Shown here piece after piece: positions 16,305 to 24,440 of a DNA stretch of 64,000 nucleotides (its first letter is position 1; each line of letters begins with the position of its first letter). A program made the position numbers and the translations under genes. The notes beneath the pieces are model-generated. The model saw only the letters and a program-made list of their open reading frames with translations, was not told the origin of the DNA and searched no databases. Source of the DNA: Parachlamydiaceae bacterium (lineage in GTDB: Bacteria > Chlamydiota > Chlamydiia > Chlamydiales > Parachlamydiaceae). Location of the stretch: assembly GCA_013821265.1 (NCBI GenBank), contig JACDHD010000001.1:43322-107321 (forward strand). The letters are read 5' to 3'.

Positions 16305-17287
16305 AATTTCACATGTAAGATTTTTTTAAGTACTATTAGATCCTTTAATGTTAATTTTCCGCTTACTAAAATATATGTTTGAGATAACTGGGGACGAAAT
16401 TTAAATAAATAGACAGCTCTAGCATCAAGTTTAAAAATCTTTTTTGATATCTTAAAAATCAAATTGGCTATTGCTTTTGCTGGAGTACTTAAGCCAATTA
16501 TGTCCCCCAGTTCATCTCCAGATACAGCCCCTAAGCAAAGGAAATGGCAATTTTCGCGTGCAAGTGTATCGATGGCACAGCTAATTAGATGTTCAGAAAC
16601 CCCTACCGGGGCATCCGTAAATGTTAGTGAGGCGCTTAGAGACCACCCGTCAAAGCGATCAATAGGGACAAGTTTTAAGAGACCAATCATTTTATTATTG
16701 TATATTGCATAAAAAATTCGTTTGTTAGCATTAGATATAAAGGAATTAAGATCTCCTAGATGTATTTGAGGCCCATGTTTTTCTTTGAGCCAACTCATGA
16801 CTGTGTCTTTAATTTGCTCTTCTGTTCCAGGATCGAACTGCTTATACTCGTTGATGACAACGCCCTCTTTAATTGACTGAGCGACTTTCCATCGTAACTT
16901 TTGATGTGTTTGGTGATTAACAGGGTCTACAATTAATTCATTTGCTGCTTGAATGGCTGTGTGGCATCCATTATTGATTGCCCAGTCTACAAAGGTTTTT
17001 GACATCAGAAAGTAAATAATTCGCAGATTGCGTTGTTGACAATGAAGCTGAAAAGCTTGTGTCAGTTTGGCTGCATCTTCTGGTAAGCAAATGGGGTCAC
17101 CTAAAACGACTGCGTGGTTTCTGACTAACTGAAAGCCAATAACGCCGTCAACTTCAGGAGTTTGAAATATGAGACATGGGGAGTCGAGTAGGATCGTTGA
17201 GACAGGATTACCTAAGCGCTTGACATAGGAAGCTAGGTTCCAAGAGAAACTTTCAAAGTGCGTATCTTTTTCAATTAGTGTCATCAT
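16292..17287 (-). CDS. DUF2156 / LPG-synthase C-terminal domain protein (GNAT-like)
   Basis: 331 residues. The fold is the double-GNAT domain of MprF-type aminoacyl-phosphatidylglycerol synthases: VDGVIGFQLVRNHAVVLGDP near 49-68, RIIYFLMSKTF, a QAANELIVDP segment, KLRWKVAQSIKEG, and ILGAVSGD-like LCLGAVSGDELGD. No MprF transmembrane part is present, so it is a soluble stand-alone version, as often found in DUF2156 proteins. It is the first gene of the exporter operon, overlapping the permease gene by 13 bp, which suggests it makes or modifies the exported lipid or peptide. Start may be the ATG at 17287 or the next one at 17284. Exact reaction unknown. Confidence 0.75.
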   Translation of the reverse strand: MMTLIEKDTHFESFSWNLASYVKRLGNPVSTILLDSPCLIFQTPEVDGVIGFQLVRNHAVVLGDPICLPEDAAKLTQAFQLHCQQRNLRIIYFLMSKTFVDWAINNGCHTAIQAANELIVDPVNHQTHQKLRWKVAQSIKEGVVINEYKQFDPGTEEQIKDTVMSWLKEKHGPQIHLGDLNSFISNANKRIFYAIYNNKMIGLLKLVPIDRFDGWSLSASLTFTDAPVGVSEHLISCAIDTLARENCHFLCLGAVSGDELGDIIGLSTPAKAIANLIFKISKKIFKLDARAVYLFKFRPQLSQTYILVSGKLTLKDLIVLKKILHVKLCFQ

Positions 17288-17595
17288 TTTTGCACATTCA
17301 CATATAAAGATTTTTTTTTACAGTGAATTCGTTTGAAGAAATTTGACTGATTGAGACTAAGGGGACTCTGTCCCCTTACAACCCTTGCCAAAGCGTATGA
17401 ACCCTCTGGATTCCCATTGTAGTGAGGTTTTCGAAGAACAGCATCCTTATACCTAAACAAGGCCGTCCTCGACCTAAAGGTAATCAGAGCGTTCCGCCCT
17501 GCAAAAAAAAGAAGATAGCAGACCGACGGTCTGGTAAATATAAACGACCAGGCGTTTACCTATACAATATAAAAACGTACATATAAAACTTGTAA
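17288..17595. repeat. Repeat cluster upstream of the exporter operon
   Basis: Holds a GGGGAC-TCT-GTCCCC hairpin (17359-17377), a reversed R2 copy (about 17380-17456, AACCCTCTGGATTCCC and GAGGTTTTCGAAGAACAG), and degenerate GGCCGTCCTCGACC and GAGCGTTCCGCCCTG hairpins (17463-17500), then a broken CAGACCGACGGTCTGG near 17520-17535. A short stretch at about 17325-17352 (GAATTCGTTTGAAGAAATTT) recurs at 19025-19045. No gene is visible. Confidence 0.65.
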
Positions 17596-17624
17596 TTGAC
17601 AAAAAAAATTGATCTCTTTATAAT
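17596..17624 (+). promoter_or_regulatory. Perfect consensus sigma70 promoter
   Basis: TTGACA at 17596-17601, a 17-nt A-rich spacer, and TATAAT at 17619-17624. Both hexamers and the spacing are exact. Expected transcription start is about 17631, 22 nt before the ATG at 17653. This shows that the in-frame TTG at 17596 is promoter, not a start codon. Confidence 0.85.
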
Positions 17625-17652
17625 ACACCTTCAAAAACCTAGGACATACAAT

Positions 17653-18369
17653 ATGGATTCAAACTTATTTTCAATCGATTACATTTCTCCATTACGCAAA
17701 AAACTGGAATTATATTATGATGCAACTGAAACTAATTGGTGTGGAAGATCTATTTTATTTCGTGGAGGAAAGCTTGGATTAGCTGGACTATCAGTTGTTT
17801 GTAATTCAACAGACCTCCTAAGAGGATTAATTTTTGGAATTGGCACACTACTTACAGCAGGTCTTCATTCAAATACTTATTCTCGCTCTATGAAGTATTT
17901 AAGCAGTTCTAATTATATCGCCGCTGAAACTTATTTACACTTATTGAGCGCCGTTAATCCTGACTATGCAAACTCTAGAGACTGTCTTCTTTCTCCTGAT
18001 GGACACGGAATAATTGCTGTCGTTGTAGACAAACACTTTCGTAAGTTTGCAACCAAATGCAACAATTCACCTAATTTGTTTGTTAATCAAGTTGTTTGTC
18101 GACTAACTTATTTGTCGCTTATCCTTGCTCAAATAATCTGCAGAGTTGCTGATGGGGTGCTGGGAGTTATAGGCATGGCATTCTCTTTTATGACTATAGG
18201 AAAAATTACTTTTTTCAATCGTTTAGCGTTCCGCGGACTTCAAGCTCCAGGGCTACTTAGGGACATTTTTTATTGCACGACAAAGTGCTTGAATCCTAAA
18301 GCCGGAGTTACAAGGGTCTATAAAGGAGAAAATAATACTACAGCAGCGCAAATAATAGAAATGTCATGA
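17653..18369 (+). CDS. Membrane protein of unknown function, chlamydia-type
   Basis: 238 residues starting MDSNLFSIDYISP; the ATG at 17653 is chosen because it lies just downstream of the consensus promoter. Three hydrophobic stretches are visible (LLRGLIFGIGTLLTAGL, about 54-70; LTYLSLILAQIICRVADGVL and GVIGMAFSFMTIGKITFF, about 150-190). The C-terminal GLLRDIFYCTTKCLNP segment is cysteine-bearing. I do not recognise a named family. The style (hydrophobic hairpins in a short protein without signal peptide) recalls inclusion-membrane proteins of chlamydiae, a resemblance only. The strong promoter suggests high expression. Confidence 0.6.
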   Translation: MDSNLFSIDYISPLRKKLELYYDATETNWCGRSILFRGGKLGLAGLSVVCNSTDLLRGLIFGIGTLLTAGLHSNTYSRSMKYLSSSNYIAAETYLHLLSAVNPDYANSRDCLLSPDGHGIIAVVVDKHFRKFATKCNNSPNLFVNQVVCRLTYLSLILAQIICRVADGVLGVIGMAFSFMTIGKITFFNRLAFRGLQAPGLLRDIFYCTTKCLNPKAGVTRVYKGENNTTAAQIIEMS

Positions 18370-18675
18370 CTCTTATTCAACATATTTTTATCTTGTAAAG
18401 CATATGTCGACTGGCTTGAATTTGATGGCAATTAACTCACAAGTTGTGAATCACTGAGAGTGACATTTCCATTAATTCCCCCCTCTCTTAACATAAGTAG
18501 CATCTTTTCAAAAATTTAACACTTAAACCCACTTAATCAAATTGGGTGTTGTGGTTAAATTAAGAAAAAAGGCAAAACAACGAAGGAAACCTTTTCTGAG
18601 CATACCCAGGGCAATGCCCTTACCATTATCCGGTTTTTTAAAAATTTTCCTTTAAGAAATCCCGTCCAGCAAATA
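18370..18675. other. Intergenic, no gene seen
   Basis: AT-rich non-coding DNA after the 17653 gene. No hairpin terminator with a U tract and no credible open frame is visible; a 68-codon minus-strand frame at the right end is hairpin-repeat sequence. Confidence 0.5.
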
Positions 18676-18866
18676 CAGGCCGTCCTCGGCCTAAGGTAAC
18701 CAGGGCGTCCCGCCCTGCAAAAAGCCGGGTTATTTTGTTGTGCTGTGTAACCATAAGCCAAGCCATCCTGGCTGGTCGTCTTTTTTACCAGACCGGGACG
18801 GTCTGGCTAACTTCTTTTTTTGCAGGGCGGTACGCCCTGGTTACTTTCAGGCCGAGTATGGACTGG
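18676..18866. repeat. Hairpin array A (six units, near-symmetric)
   Basis: In order: AGGCCG-TCCT-CGGCCT (18677-18692), CAGGGCG-TCC-CGCCCTG (18701-18717), AGCCA-TCC-TGGCT (18761-18773), CCAGACCG-GGA-CGGTCTGG (18788-18806), CAGGGCG-GTA-CGCCCTG (18823-18839) and a degraded GGCCGAGTATGGAC unit (about 18849). Spacers such as TTTTTTTGCAGG and AAGGTAACC recur between units. The ends mirror each other, so the whole array is a loose inverted repeat. Confidence 0.85.
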
Positions 18867-19203
18867 CAAAAATGGGGCTTAACTAGCAATTTTTATAAAA
18901 CTTTATCAGCGTCCTTTTCTCACCTGTTGGCCGGTAGCAGCTTTTTTATAAATTTCTAGATTAGGGTCTTCCTCATCAGGAAGTAAATGAATGGAAATGT
19001 TTTTTAAAGTTGTAGTTGGATAGAAAATTCGTTTGAAGAAATTGGACTGTTGAGAAGATCGCATAAGTCCTATCGTCCTTTCCCCTGCCTGTACCCCTGC
19101 CTGTGCCCGATTCCAAAGATCAAAGAAAGATTGCATTCACGCGTAGAAATCAGTATTGTCTCCAGCGATCCACAGCCATAAATTTTTTTTGGAGAAACAG
19201 CCT
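18867..19203. other. Intergenic upstream of the polyketide operon
   Basis: Holds a 76-codon minus-strand open frame (18906-19136, MQSFFDLWNRAQAGVQAGER...) with no recognised family, possibly a decayed gene. Part of it (about 19025-19050) matches sequence at 17325-17352. The ribosome site for the polyketide synthase, GGAGA at 19191-19195, closes the region. Confidence 0.4.
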
Positions 19204-20298
19204 ATGACGGCCTCGATATTAGCTTTAGCGACTGCAGTACCTCCGCACGCCTTTGATCAATCTGAAATCGCCGAGAAAATCATCGATATCTTTAATATTA
19301 ATCCCGAAAAAGCTGATAGCATCAAACAACTATATAAAAATTCTGCTATTCAAACGCGTTATTCTGTAATCTCTGATTTTAAAAAGGAGCGTCCTGAATG
19401 GAATTTTTGGGGATCACAATATCCTAAAACAATACCGACCACCTCTCAACGCAACGAGGTTTTTAAAATTGAGGCTTCAAAATTAGCTTATGAAGCGGCT
19501 TCCAAAGTTTTAAAAGCCTGGGGAGGTAATACAGCTGACATTTCACATATCATTTCGGTTTCTTGCACGGGAATGGTAGCACCAGGCATTGAATTTGACC
19601 TCATGCAGCTATTAAATCTAAAACCATCTATCCAGCGTCTTGGAATTAACTTTATGGGATGCTTTGGGGCTTTTAAAGGCCTTTCTGTGGCTCAGGCATT
19701 TGCAAAAGAAAATCCCAAACATCGCATTCTATTAGTCTGTACGGAACTCTGTTCACTCCACTTCCAGGCTGAGCTAACATTTGATAATATATTGGGAAAT
19801 TCACTTTTTTCAGATGGAGCTGCTGCTGTTATCGTGGGAGGAGATCATAACTCACATGAAACTCCCATATGGGAAATTTGCAATAAAGGTTCTTTAGCAA
19901 TTGATAATACAATCGATAAGATGAAATGGGAAATTGGTGATCATGGCTTTAACATGAGGCTTTCTCACACCGTTCCAGTGTTATTAGGGAGGCATATTGC
20001 TCCCTTTGTCCAATCTTTAATGGGGAAGGATTGTACCTATGATAATTGTGATTGGGCCATTCATCCAGGAGGGAAGTCGATTATTCAAGCGATTGAAAAA
20101 GCGTTAAAATTACAAGAAGGGCTTACTAAATCCTCCTGGGACACCTTAGCCAATTATGGAAATATGTCGAGTGCAACTTTTTTGTTTGTCTTGCAAAGAC
20201 TTTTGGAACAAAAGAGTTCAAAAAAATGGACCATTGGCATTGGATTTGGTCCTGGTTTATCAGTAGAGGGCATTTTATTAAGTAGGCCTCCTGTATGA
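19204..20298 (+). CDS. Type III polyketide synthase (chalcone/alkylpyrone synthase family)
   Basis: 364 residues. The catalytic triad is intact: Cys153 (NFMGCFGAFKGL), His287 (WAIHPGGKSII) and Asn320 (NYGNMSSATFLFV). Start ATG 19204 has GGAG 9 nt upstream; an earlier TTG in frame (19156) lacks a ribosome site. Such enzymes extend an acyl-CoA or acyl-ACP starter with malonyl-CoA to give alkylpyrones, alkylresorcinols or related phenolics. It is the first gene of a four-gene operon whose members overlap by ATGA, so the product is probably methylated and oxidised. The nearest precedents are BpsA/ArsB-like enzymes, but chain length and product cannot be read from the sequence. Confidence 0.9.
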   Translation: MTASILALATAVPPHAFDQSEIAEKIIDIFNINPEKADSIKQLYKNSAIQTRYSVISDFKKERPEWNFWGSQYPKTIPTTSQRNEVFKIEASKLAYEAASKVLKAWGGNTADISHIISVSCTGMVAPGIEFDLMQLLNLKPSIQRLGINFMGCFGAFKGLSVAQAFAKENPKHRILLVCTELCSLHFQAELTFDNILGNSLFSDGAAAVIVGGDHNSHETPIWEICNKGSLAIDNTIDKMKWEIGDHGFNMRLSHTVPVLLGRHIAPFVQSLMGKDCTYDNCDWAIHPGGKSIIQAIEKALKLQEGLTKSSWDTLANYGNMSSATFLFVLQRLLEQKSSKKWTIGIGFGPGLSVEGILLSRPPV

Positions 20299-21005
20299 TA
20301 AAAAGGAAACGCTCATACGAGACAGAGCTGTTGGATTTAGGCCCTTCTTTTTATACCAATGAGGAATATGAGGAATGTCTCAATCAACTTGATCGAATAG
20401 GCCGGTATTTAGGAGGTAATAAAGCGACTCTTAAAACGTTACACAACCTTCCTAAACCCCATTCTATCTTAGACGTAGGCTGCGGTGGAGGACATTTCAC
20501 TATAGAACTAGCAAAACAATTTCCAGATGCACAAGTAGTGGGAATCGATATTTCTCAAGAAGCTATTACATTTGCTCGCAAGAAACTGCAACATGCAAAT
20601 GTAGGAAATGTTCTGTTTGAAGTCCCCCCTTCTAACCAATTATCTTATTCTCCTAATAGTTTTGATATTGTCACCTCTTCCCTGGTTTGCCATCATATGG
20701 ATGATGATCAACTGATTAATTTTTTGAAGAACTCTTATCAGGTTGCAGCAAAAACAATTATTATCAATGACTTGCATCGTCATTGGCTGGCTTATTTATC
20801 CTTTGCATTAATAGCAAAACCTGTTTTTTGCAATCGCCTTATTTTTCATGATGGCTTGCTATCCATCAAACGTGCTTTTAAGAAGCAAGATTGGATTCAT
20901 TATTTAAAAGCTGCCGAAATTCCTTTGGAATACTGCACGATTACTTGGCATTGGGCTTTCAGATGGGTGTTGCGTATTGATACTTCACATAAGTTTAAAC
21001 AATGA
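20295..21005 (+). CDS. SAM-dependent methyltransferase of type III PKS clusters
   Basis: 236 residues, class I methyltransferase fold. SAM motif I is ILDVGCGGGHFTIELA (about residues 56-71), followed by VVGIDIS and the FDIVTSSLVCHHM motif. The C-terminal half has the segment LAYLSFALIAKPVFCNRLIF, then HDGLLSIKRAF, which is typical of methyltransferases sitting beside type III polyketide synthases. It overlaps the synthase by 4 bp and the oxidoreductase by 4 bp. It probably O- or C-methylates the polyketide; which is not known. No membrane anchor is certain, but the middle hydrophobic stretch could bind membrane or a lipophilic substrate. Confidence 0.85.
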   Translation: MIKRKRSYETELLDLGPSFYTNEEYEECLNQLDRIGRYLGGNKATLKTLHNLPKPHSILDVGCGGGHFTIELAKQFPDAQVVGIDISQEAITFARKKLQHANVGNVLFEVPPSNQLSYSPNSFDIVTSSLVCHHMDDDQLINFLKNSYQVAAKTIIINDLHRHWLAYLSFALIAKPVFCNRLIFHDGLLSIKRAFKKQDWIHYLKAAEIPLEYCTITWHWAFRWVLRIDTSHKFKQ

Positions 21006-22078
21006 GAACAAAGTTTGCTATCATCGGTGGGGGCATTGCAGGCTTATGTGCAGCCATTCGATTAACTGAATTGGGAGAAGAGCCTTTATTAATTGAGGGA
21101 GGATCCTACCCTACTCATAAAATTTGCGGTGAGTTTCTTTCTCCAGAATGTATTCAGTATTTGCACGATTGGGATATCCATCCAACATCTATTTCTAAAG
21201 CCGTTTTAAGGACCCATAGCAGTAGTCTAACTTTTCCCTTTCCAACAGCTGCTGGGGGCATGTCCCATATGCAACTGGGACCTGCATTAGCTAGTTATGT
21301 TACTAAATATGGAGGGAAATTAAGAACAAATACACATGTCAAAAGCTTTCAACCAAAGCAAAGTTCTTACGATGCTCACCTAATCCAACTTGAAAGTGGT
21401 GAAAATTTAGAGGTTTCTCATGTAATTATAGCAACAGGACGTATCCCGGGTTACCCTACTCAAGCTCCGCAAATGTGCTATATGGGATTTAAAAGTCATT
21501 TTAAAAATATAGTTACTGAAGGTAATTTAGAAATGTATTCCTTTCCCGGAGCCTATTTGGGAATCGCCCCCATTGAGGATAATAAATATAACGTTGCTTG
21601 TCTTGCAAATCTGAAAGAGGTTGGCAGATTCAGCAGTCCTCACCTTTTTATAGAAAATTTGATAGCCAAAAATCCATTTACAAATACCACGCTTTCAGCA
21701 GAAAATAATCTTTTTGGTAAGTGGATGACTGCCACAATTCCAGCCTTTGGTATCAAAAAAACACCGGATTGGCTAGACACTTATTTTATAGGTGACGCCG
21801 CAGTTACCATCCCGCCAGCATGTGGTAATGGATTGGCTATGGGAATTTTAGGAGGACGATTAGCAGCAGAATATGCAGTCCGTCTTCAATCAGAAAAATT
21901 CAAAAAAATGTGGGTTAAGCGCTGTTCATTTCAAATGTTTTGGGGCAAGCTTTTACATAAGATTTTGCTGAATCCGTCTTATGGCAGCCATTTATTAAAA
22001 CTTGGTAATACATTCCCTTATTTAACTCACAAAATATTTGAGTTAACGCGTCAATCGGAAAAAGCTGGGGTTATATGA
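21002..22078 (+). CDS. FAD-dependent oxidoreductase (geranylgeranyl-reductase-like)
   Basis: 358 residues. The N-terminal dinucleotide fold is FAIIGGGIAGLCAAIRLTEL (about residues 5-24) with an acidic LLIEGG strand end. A second ATGRIPG motif is near the middle, and the GD motif is TYFIGDAAVTIPPACGNGLA (about 262-281). KICGEFLSP near 40-48 is typical of the geranylgeranyl reductase/UbiH-like group. It is the third gene of the polyketide operon, overlapping both neighbours by 4 bp. It probably hydroxylates or reduces the polyketide product, for example to a quinone or a saturated ring. The C-terminal 50 residues are basic and hydrophobic and may touch the membrane. Confidence 0.85.
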   Translation: MRTKFAIIGGGIAGLCAAIRLTELGEEPLLIEGGSYPTHKICGEFLSPECIQYLHDWDIHPTSISKAVLRTHSSSLTFPFPTAAGGMSHMQLGPALASYVTKYGGKLRTNTHVKSFQPKQSSYDAHLIQLESGENLEVSHVIIATGRIPGYPTQAPQMCYMGFKSHFKNIVTEGNLEMYSFPGAYLGIAPIEDNKYNVACLANLKEVGRFSSPHLFIENLIAKNPFTNTTLSAENNLFGKWMTATIPAFGIKKTPDWLDTYFIGDAAVTIPPACGNGLAMGILGGRLAAEYAVRLQSEKFKKMWVKRCSFQMFWGKLLHKILLNPSYGSHLLKLGNTFPYLTHKIFELTRQSEKAGVI

Positions 22079-22554
22079 AACAAAAACAGTTGTATATTTC
22101 GCTCGTTGTTTTTATTCTTCTTTGTTTTATTGTGCAAATTGTTGGAAGTTTTTGGACAAAGGAAACTGTTGCGACATGGTATCCCACCTTAACCAAACCT
22201 TCATGGACTCCACCGGATTGGGTATTCGGACCCGTCTGGTCTGCTCTCTACATTATGATAGCTGTTTCTGGATGGTTAATCTACCGAGCTGAACCCTCCC
22301 CTCAGAGAACTGTTGCTTTGACTTTCTATGCTTGTCAGCTAGCACTCAATTTTCTCTGGTCATTTCTCTTTTTCTCCTTACGCAGTCCTATCTTAGGATT
22401 AATCGATATCGTTTTACTTTGCTTAATGATCAGCCTAACGATCATTAAGGCTTGGCCTCTTCGACCTTTGGCAAGTCTTCTGCTGATTCCCTACTTATTA
22501 TGGGTTATGTATGCAACATCACTTAATGCTGGAATCTTTCTGCTTAACAGATAA
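22075..22554 (+). CDS. tspO: TspO/MBR family membrane protein
   Basis: 159 residues with five transmembrane helices. The TspO signature WYPTLTKPSWTPPDWVFGPV lies at about 40-59 and the fifth-helix motif YLLWVMYATSLNAGIFLLN closes the protein. TspO proteins bind porphyrins, cholesterol-like or other hydrophobic ligands and act in tetrapyrrole and oxidative-stress responses. Here it is coupled by ATGA to a polyketide tailoring oxidoreductase, which is unusual. It may bind, shuttle or degrade the hydrophobic polyketide in the membrane. That partnership is inferred from the operon. The stop is followed by a convergent FAD monooxygenase gene after 13 bp. Confidence 0.9.
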   Translation: MKQKQLYISLVVFILLCFIVQIVGSFWTKETVATWYPTLTKPSWTPPDWVFGPVWSALYIMIAVSGWLIYRAEPSPQRTVALTFYACQLALNFLWSFLFFSLRSPILGLIDIVLLCLMISLTIIKAWPLRPLASLLLIPYLLWVMYATSLNAGIFLLNR

Positions 22555-22567
22555 AGAGCTGACCTCT

Positions 22568-23716
22568 TTATGGGTAGTCCTCTAATGAAATCGCATTTGC
22601 TGCTTTCTTCATTTGCCATCTTCCCCACTTCGATAGGAGTCGGATGGATTTCCCTGGCAACATTTTCATGAGCTTAATCTGACATTTTATTAACCACGAA
22701 TTTTCGTTAGCTAAAAACTGGAGATTGGATTGGGAAAGGTTTTGTCCTTTTTCAACAAATTTTCGGATCACTTTTTCATATCTAGCAAAGGCCAATGCGT
22801 GATTTCCTCCTGAACGAGCGATTTCGGAAGCTAACACATAAGCTCCCACCATAGCAAGGCTTGTCCCAATTCCAGTTGCAGCATAGGCTGCATCCCCTAC
22901 TAACGCTACACGTCCCTTGGACCAGTTTGACATCCGCACCTGAGCTATAGAGTCAAAGTAGCAATCATCATGCGCTTTCATGGCAGTGATAAGTCGAGGT
23001 ATTTCCCACTCCATGTTTTTGAACCGTTCTTCAAAAATCCCTTTTTTGTTATCTTGAGGCAGGTTATCGCCTTCAGATTTAAAGGCAAGGCAAGCAAGAG
23101 AATGACCATCTACAGCATATGCAGAGACTAGTGTTCCCTTATCAAAATAGACAATTTCAGAACGTACCAATTCAAAAATATTGGTGATTGGAAAGATACA
23201 AAAATGGATCCCATATTTCCTTAAAAATTTGGAATCTTCTCCAAAAGTTAAATTACGTACTTTTGAGTGAATTCCATCTGCCCCGATCACGAGGTCAAAT
23301 TCTCTAGGTGCCATTTTTTCAAAGTGGACAACTTTTTCATCTAATTTAGTAATTGAATCATTATAGATGATTTCGACGTCACCCAAAGCTTGTGAAATGA
23401 TTTGGGAAAGATCCCATCGATTAATTTCAACATCCCCTTCAGAACAGTGACCTAAAATGTCTCCTTCAAATTTAAACACTTTAAGATCTGAGGTGACAAA
23501 TTGAGAATGATTGAGATTGACGTTCGCTTCGATAAGGGCCTGGTAAATTCCCATCCGTTTTGCAACTTCAAGAGCTGCGCCGCGCACATCAACTTTATAG
23601 CCACCTTTTCTAGAGCAAGGATGCTTTTCGATGAGAGTTGGCATAAAACCGCATCGTTTTAACCAGTAAGCTAAAGTAAGCCCGGCAATACCTGCGCCGG
23701 ATATTAATATTTTCAT
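22568..23716 (-). CDS. FAD-dependent monooxygenase (PHBH/TetX-like)
   Basis: About 382 residues from the ATG at 23716 (MKILISGAGIAGLTLAYWL), preferred because AGGA lies 6 nt upstream; the longer frame to 23761 would run almost to the operator. The Rossmann GAGIAG motif, the DLVIGADGIHSKVR (DG) motif and the VALVGDAAYAATGIGTSLAM (GD) motif are all present, so this is a class A flavoprotein hydroxylase. Family members hydroxylate aromatics, antibiotics or quinols. It is divergent from a TetR repressor across a palindromic operator, a typical inducible detoxification pair. It is convergent with, and may act on products of, the polyketide operon, though that is speculative. Confidence 0.86.
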   Translation of the reverse strand: MKILISGAGIAGLTLAYWLKRCGFMPTLIEKHPCSRKGGYKVDVRGAALEVAKRMGIYQALIEANVNLNHSQFVTSDLKVFKFEGDILGHCSEGDVEINRWDLSQIISQALGDVEIIYNDSITKLDEKVVHFEKMAPREFDLVIGADGIHSKVRNLTFGEDSKFLRKYGIHFCIFPITNIFELVRSEIVYFDKGTLVSAYAVDGHSLACLAFKSEGDNLPQDNKKGIFEERFKNMEWEIPRLITAMKAHDDCYFDSIAQVRMSNWSKGRVALVGDAAYAATGIGTSLAMVGAYVLASEIARSGGNHALAFARYEKVIRKFVEKGQNLSQSNLQFLANENSWLIKCQIKLMKMLPGKSIRLLSKWGRWQMKKAANAISLEDYP

Positions 23717-23764
23717 ATGCATCCTATGTTGTTTTTCTTTAAAGGATCGATATTTTAGCAAAAA

Positions 23765-23777
23765 ACCGACCGTCGGT
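23765..23777. promoter_or_regulatory. Palindromic TetR operator candidate
   Basis: ACCGAC-C-GTCGGT, a perfect 6-bp inverted repeat around one base, lies between the divergent monooxygenase and TetR genes, 48 bp and 39 bp from their starts. Placement and symmetry are typical of a TetR-family operator. Confidence 0.65.
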
Positions 23778-23816
23778 CAATTGCTAATATAGATTCATTT
23801 CTATATATTCTTCAGC

Positions 23817-24422
23817 ATGGGAAAAATCGGGAGAAAAGCAGAGATCATCAAAGAAGCGCGTTGGCTCTTTCACACCAAGGGCTATGATAGCACGACCATG
23901 CAAAACATCATGGAACGCCTCGACATTGCCAAAGGGACGATTTACCACTACTTTAAATCAAAAGAGGAGCTTTTTGAGGCAGTCATAGAAAACATTGTCG
24001 AAGAGAATCTAGCCGAAATGGAACAGCTTTTTCTGGAACTTAAAGGTAACGCCCTCGAAAAAATTGAGGCACTCCTTTTAAAAGGTAATCTTTCCTCAGA
24101 GGAGCTTCTCAATGAACTTCATAAGCCTGCGAATGCCGCAATGCACCTACGCATTCTTACAGCTATCTTGCGAAAACAGGCCCCTATCTACGCTGCGCTT
24201 ATTGCTCAAGGTTGTAAGGAAGGACTTTTCCAAGTTCAATATCCTCTAGAATCTGTCGAAATGATCCTTTTTTCGATCCAATTTCTCACAGATATCGGCA
24301 TTCATCCATGGTCTCAAGAAGAGCTCTTTCGTCGTCTCCAAGCCTACCCTAACATAATCGAATCTCTGCTCAAAGCACCACCTGGATCTTTCAATTTTTT
24401 ACCTAACCTATGGAAAGGCTAA
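23817..24422 (+). CDS. TetR/AcrR-family repressor
   Basis: 201 residues. The N-terminal HTH is canonical: IIKEARWLFHTKGYDSTTMQ, then NIMERLDIAKGTIYHYFKSK, then EELFEAVI (about residues 10-57). The C-terminal ligand-binding domain is helical and of normal length. It is divergent from the FAD monooxygenase and probably represses both genes from the palindrome at 23765-23777, releasing it on binding a hydrophobic ligand. A decayed Cdd1 gene copy follows 20 bp downstream. Confidence 0.9.
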   Translation: MGKIGRKAEIIKEARWLFHTKGYDSTTMQNIMERLDIAKGTIYHYFKSKEELFEAVIENIVEENLAEMEQLFLELKGNALEKIEALLLKGNLSSEELLNELHKPANAAMHLRILTAILRKQAPIYAALIAQGCKEGLFQVQYPLESVEMILFSIQFLTDIGIHPWSQEELFRRLQAYPNIIESLLKAPPGSFNFLPNLWKG

Positions 24423-24440
24423 GTACTTAAATAAAGAGCA

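Noticed and set aside
17596..17652. TTG-started N-terminal extension of the 17653 gene
   Set aside because: The TTG is the start of a perfect TTGACA-17-TATAAT promoter and no ribosome site precedes it.
18555..18761. Open frames over hairpin array A on both strands
   Set aside because: The same peptides (for example FCRAGRPGYL, LPDRDGLATF) appear wherever the repeats occur, so they are repeat translations. The same holds at 35026-35466, 46711-46989 and 47988-48347.
18906..19136. 76-codon minus-strand frame as a gene
   Set aside because: No family, no clear ribosome site, and part repeats at 17325-17352; kept only as a possible remnant in the intergenic note.
23716..23761. 15-residue longer start of the FAD monooxygenase
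   Set aside because: The family starts at MKILISGAG; the longer start runs to within 4 bp of the operator and has no ribosome site, while AGGA precedes ATG 23716 at a normal distance.
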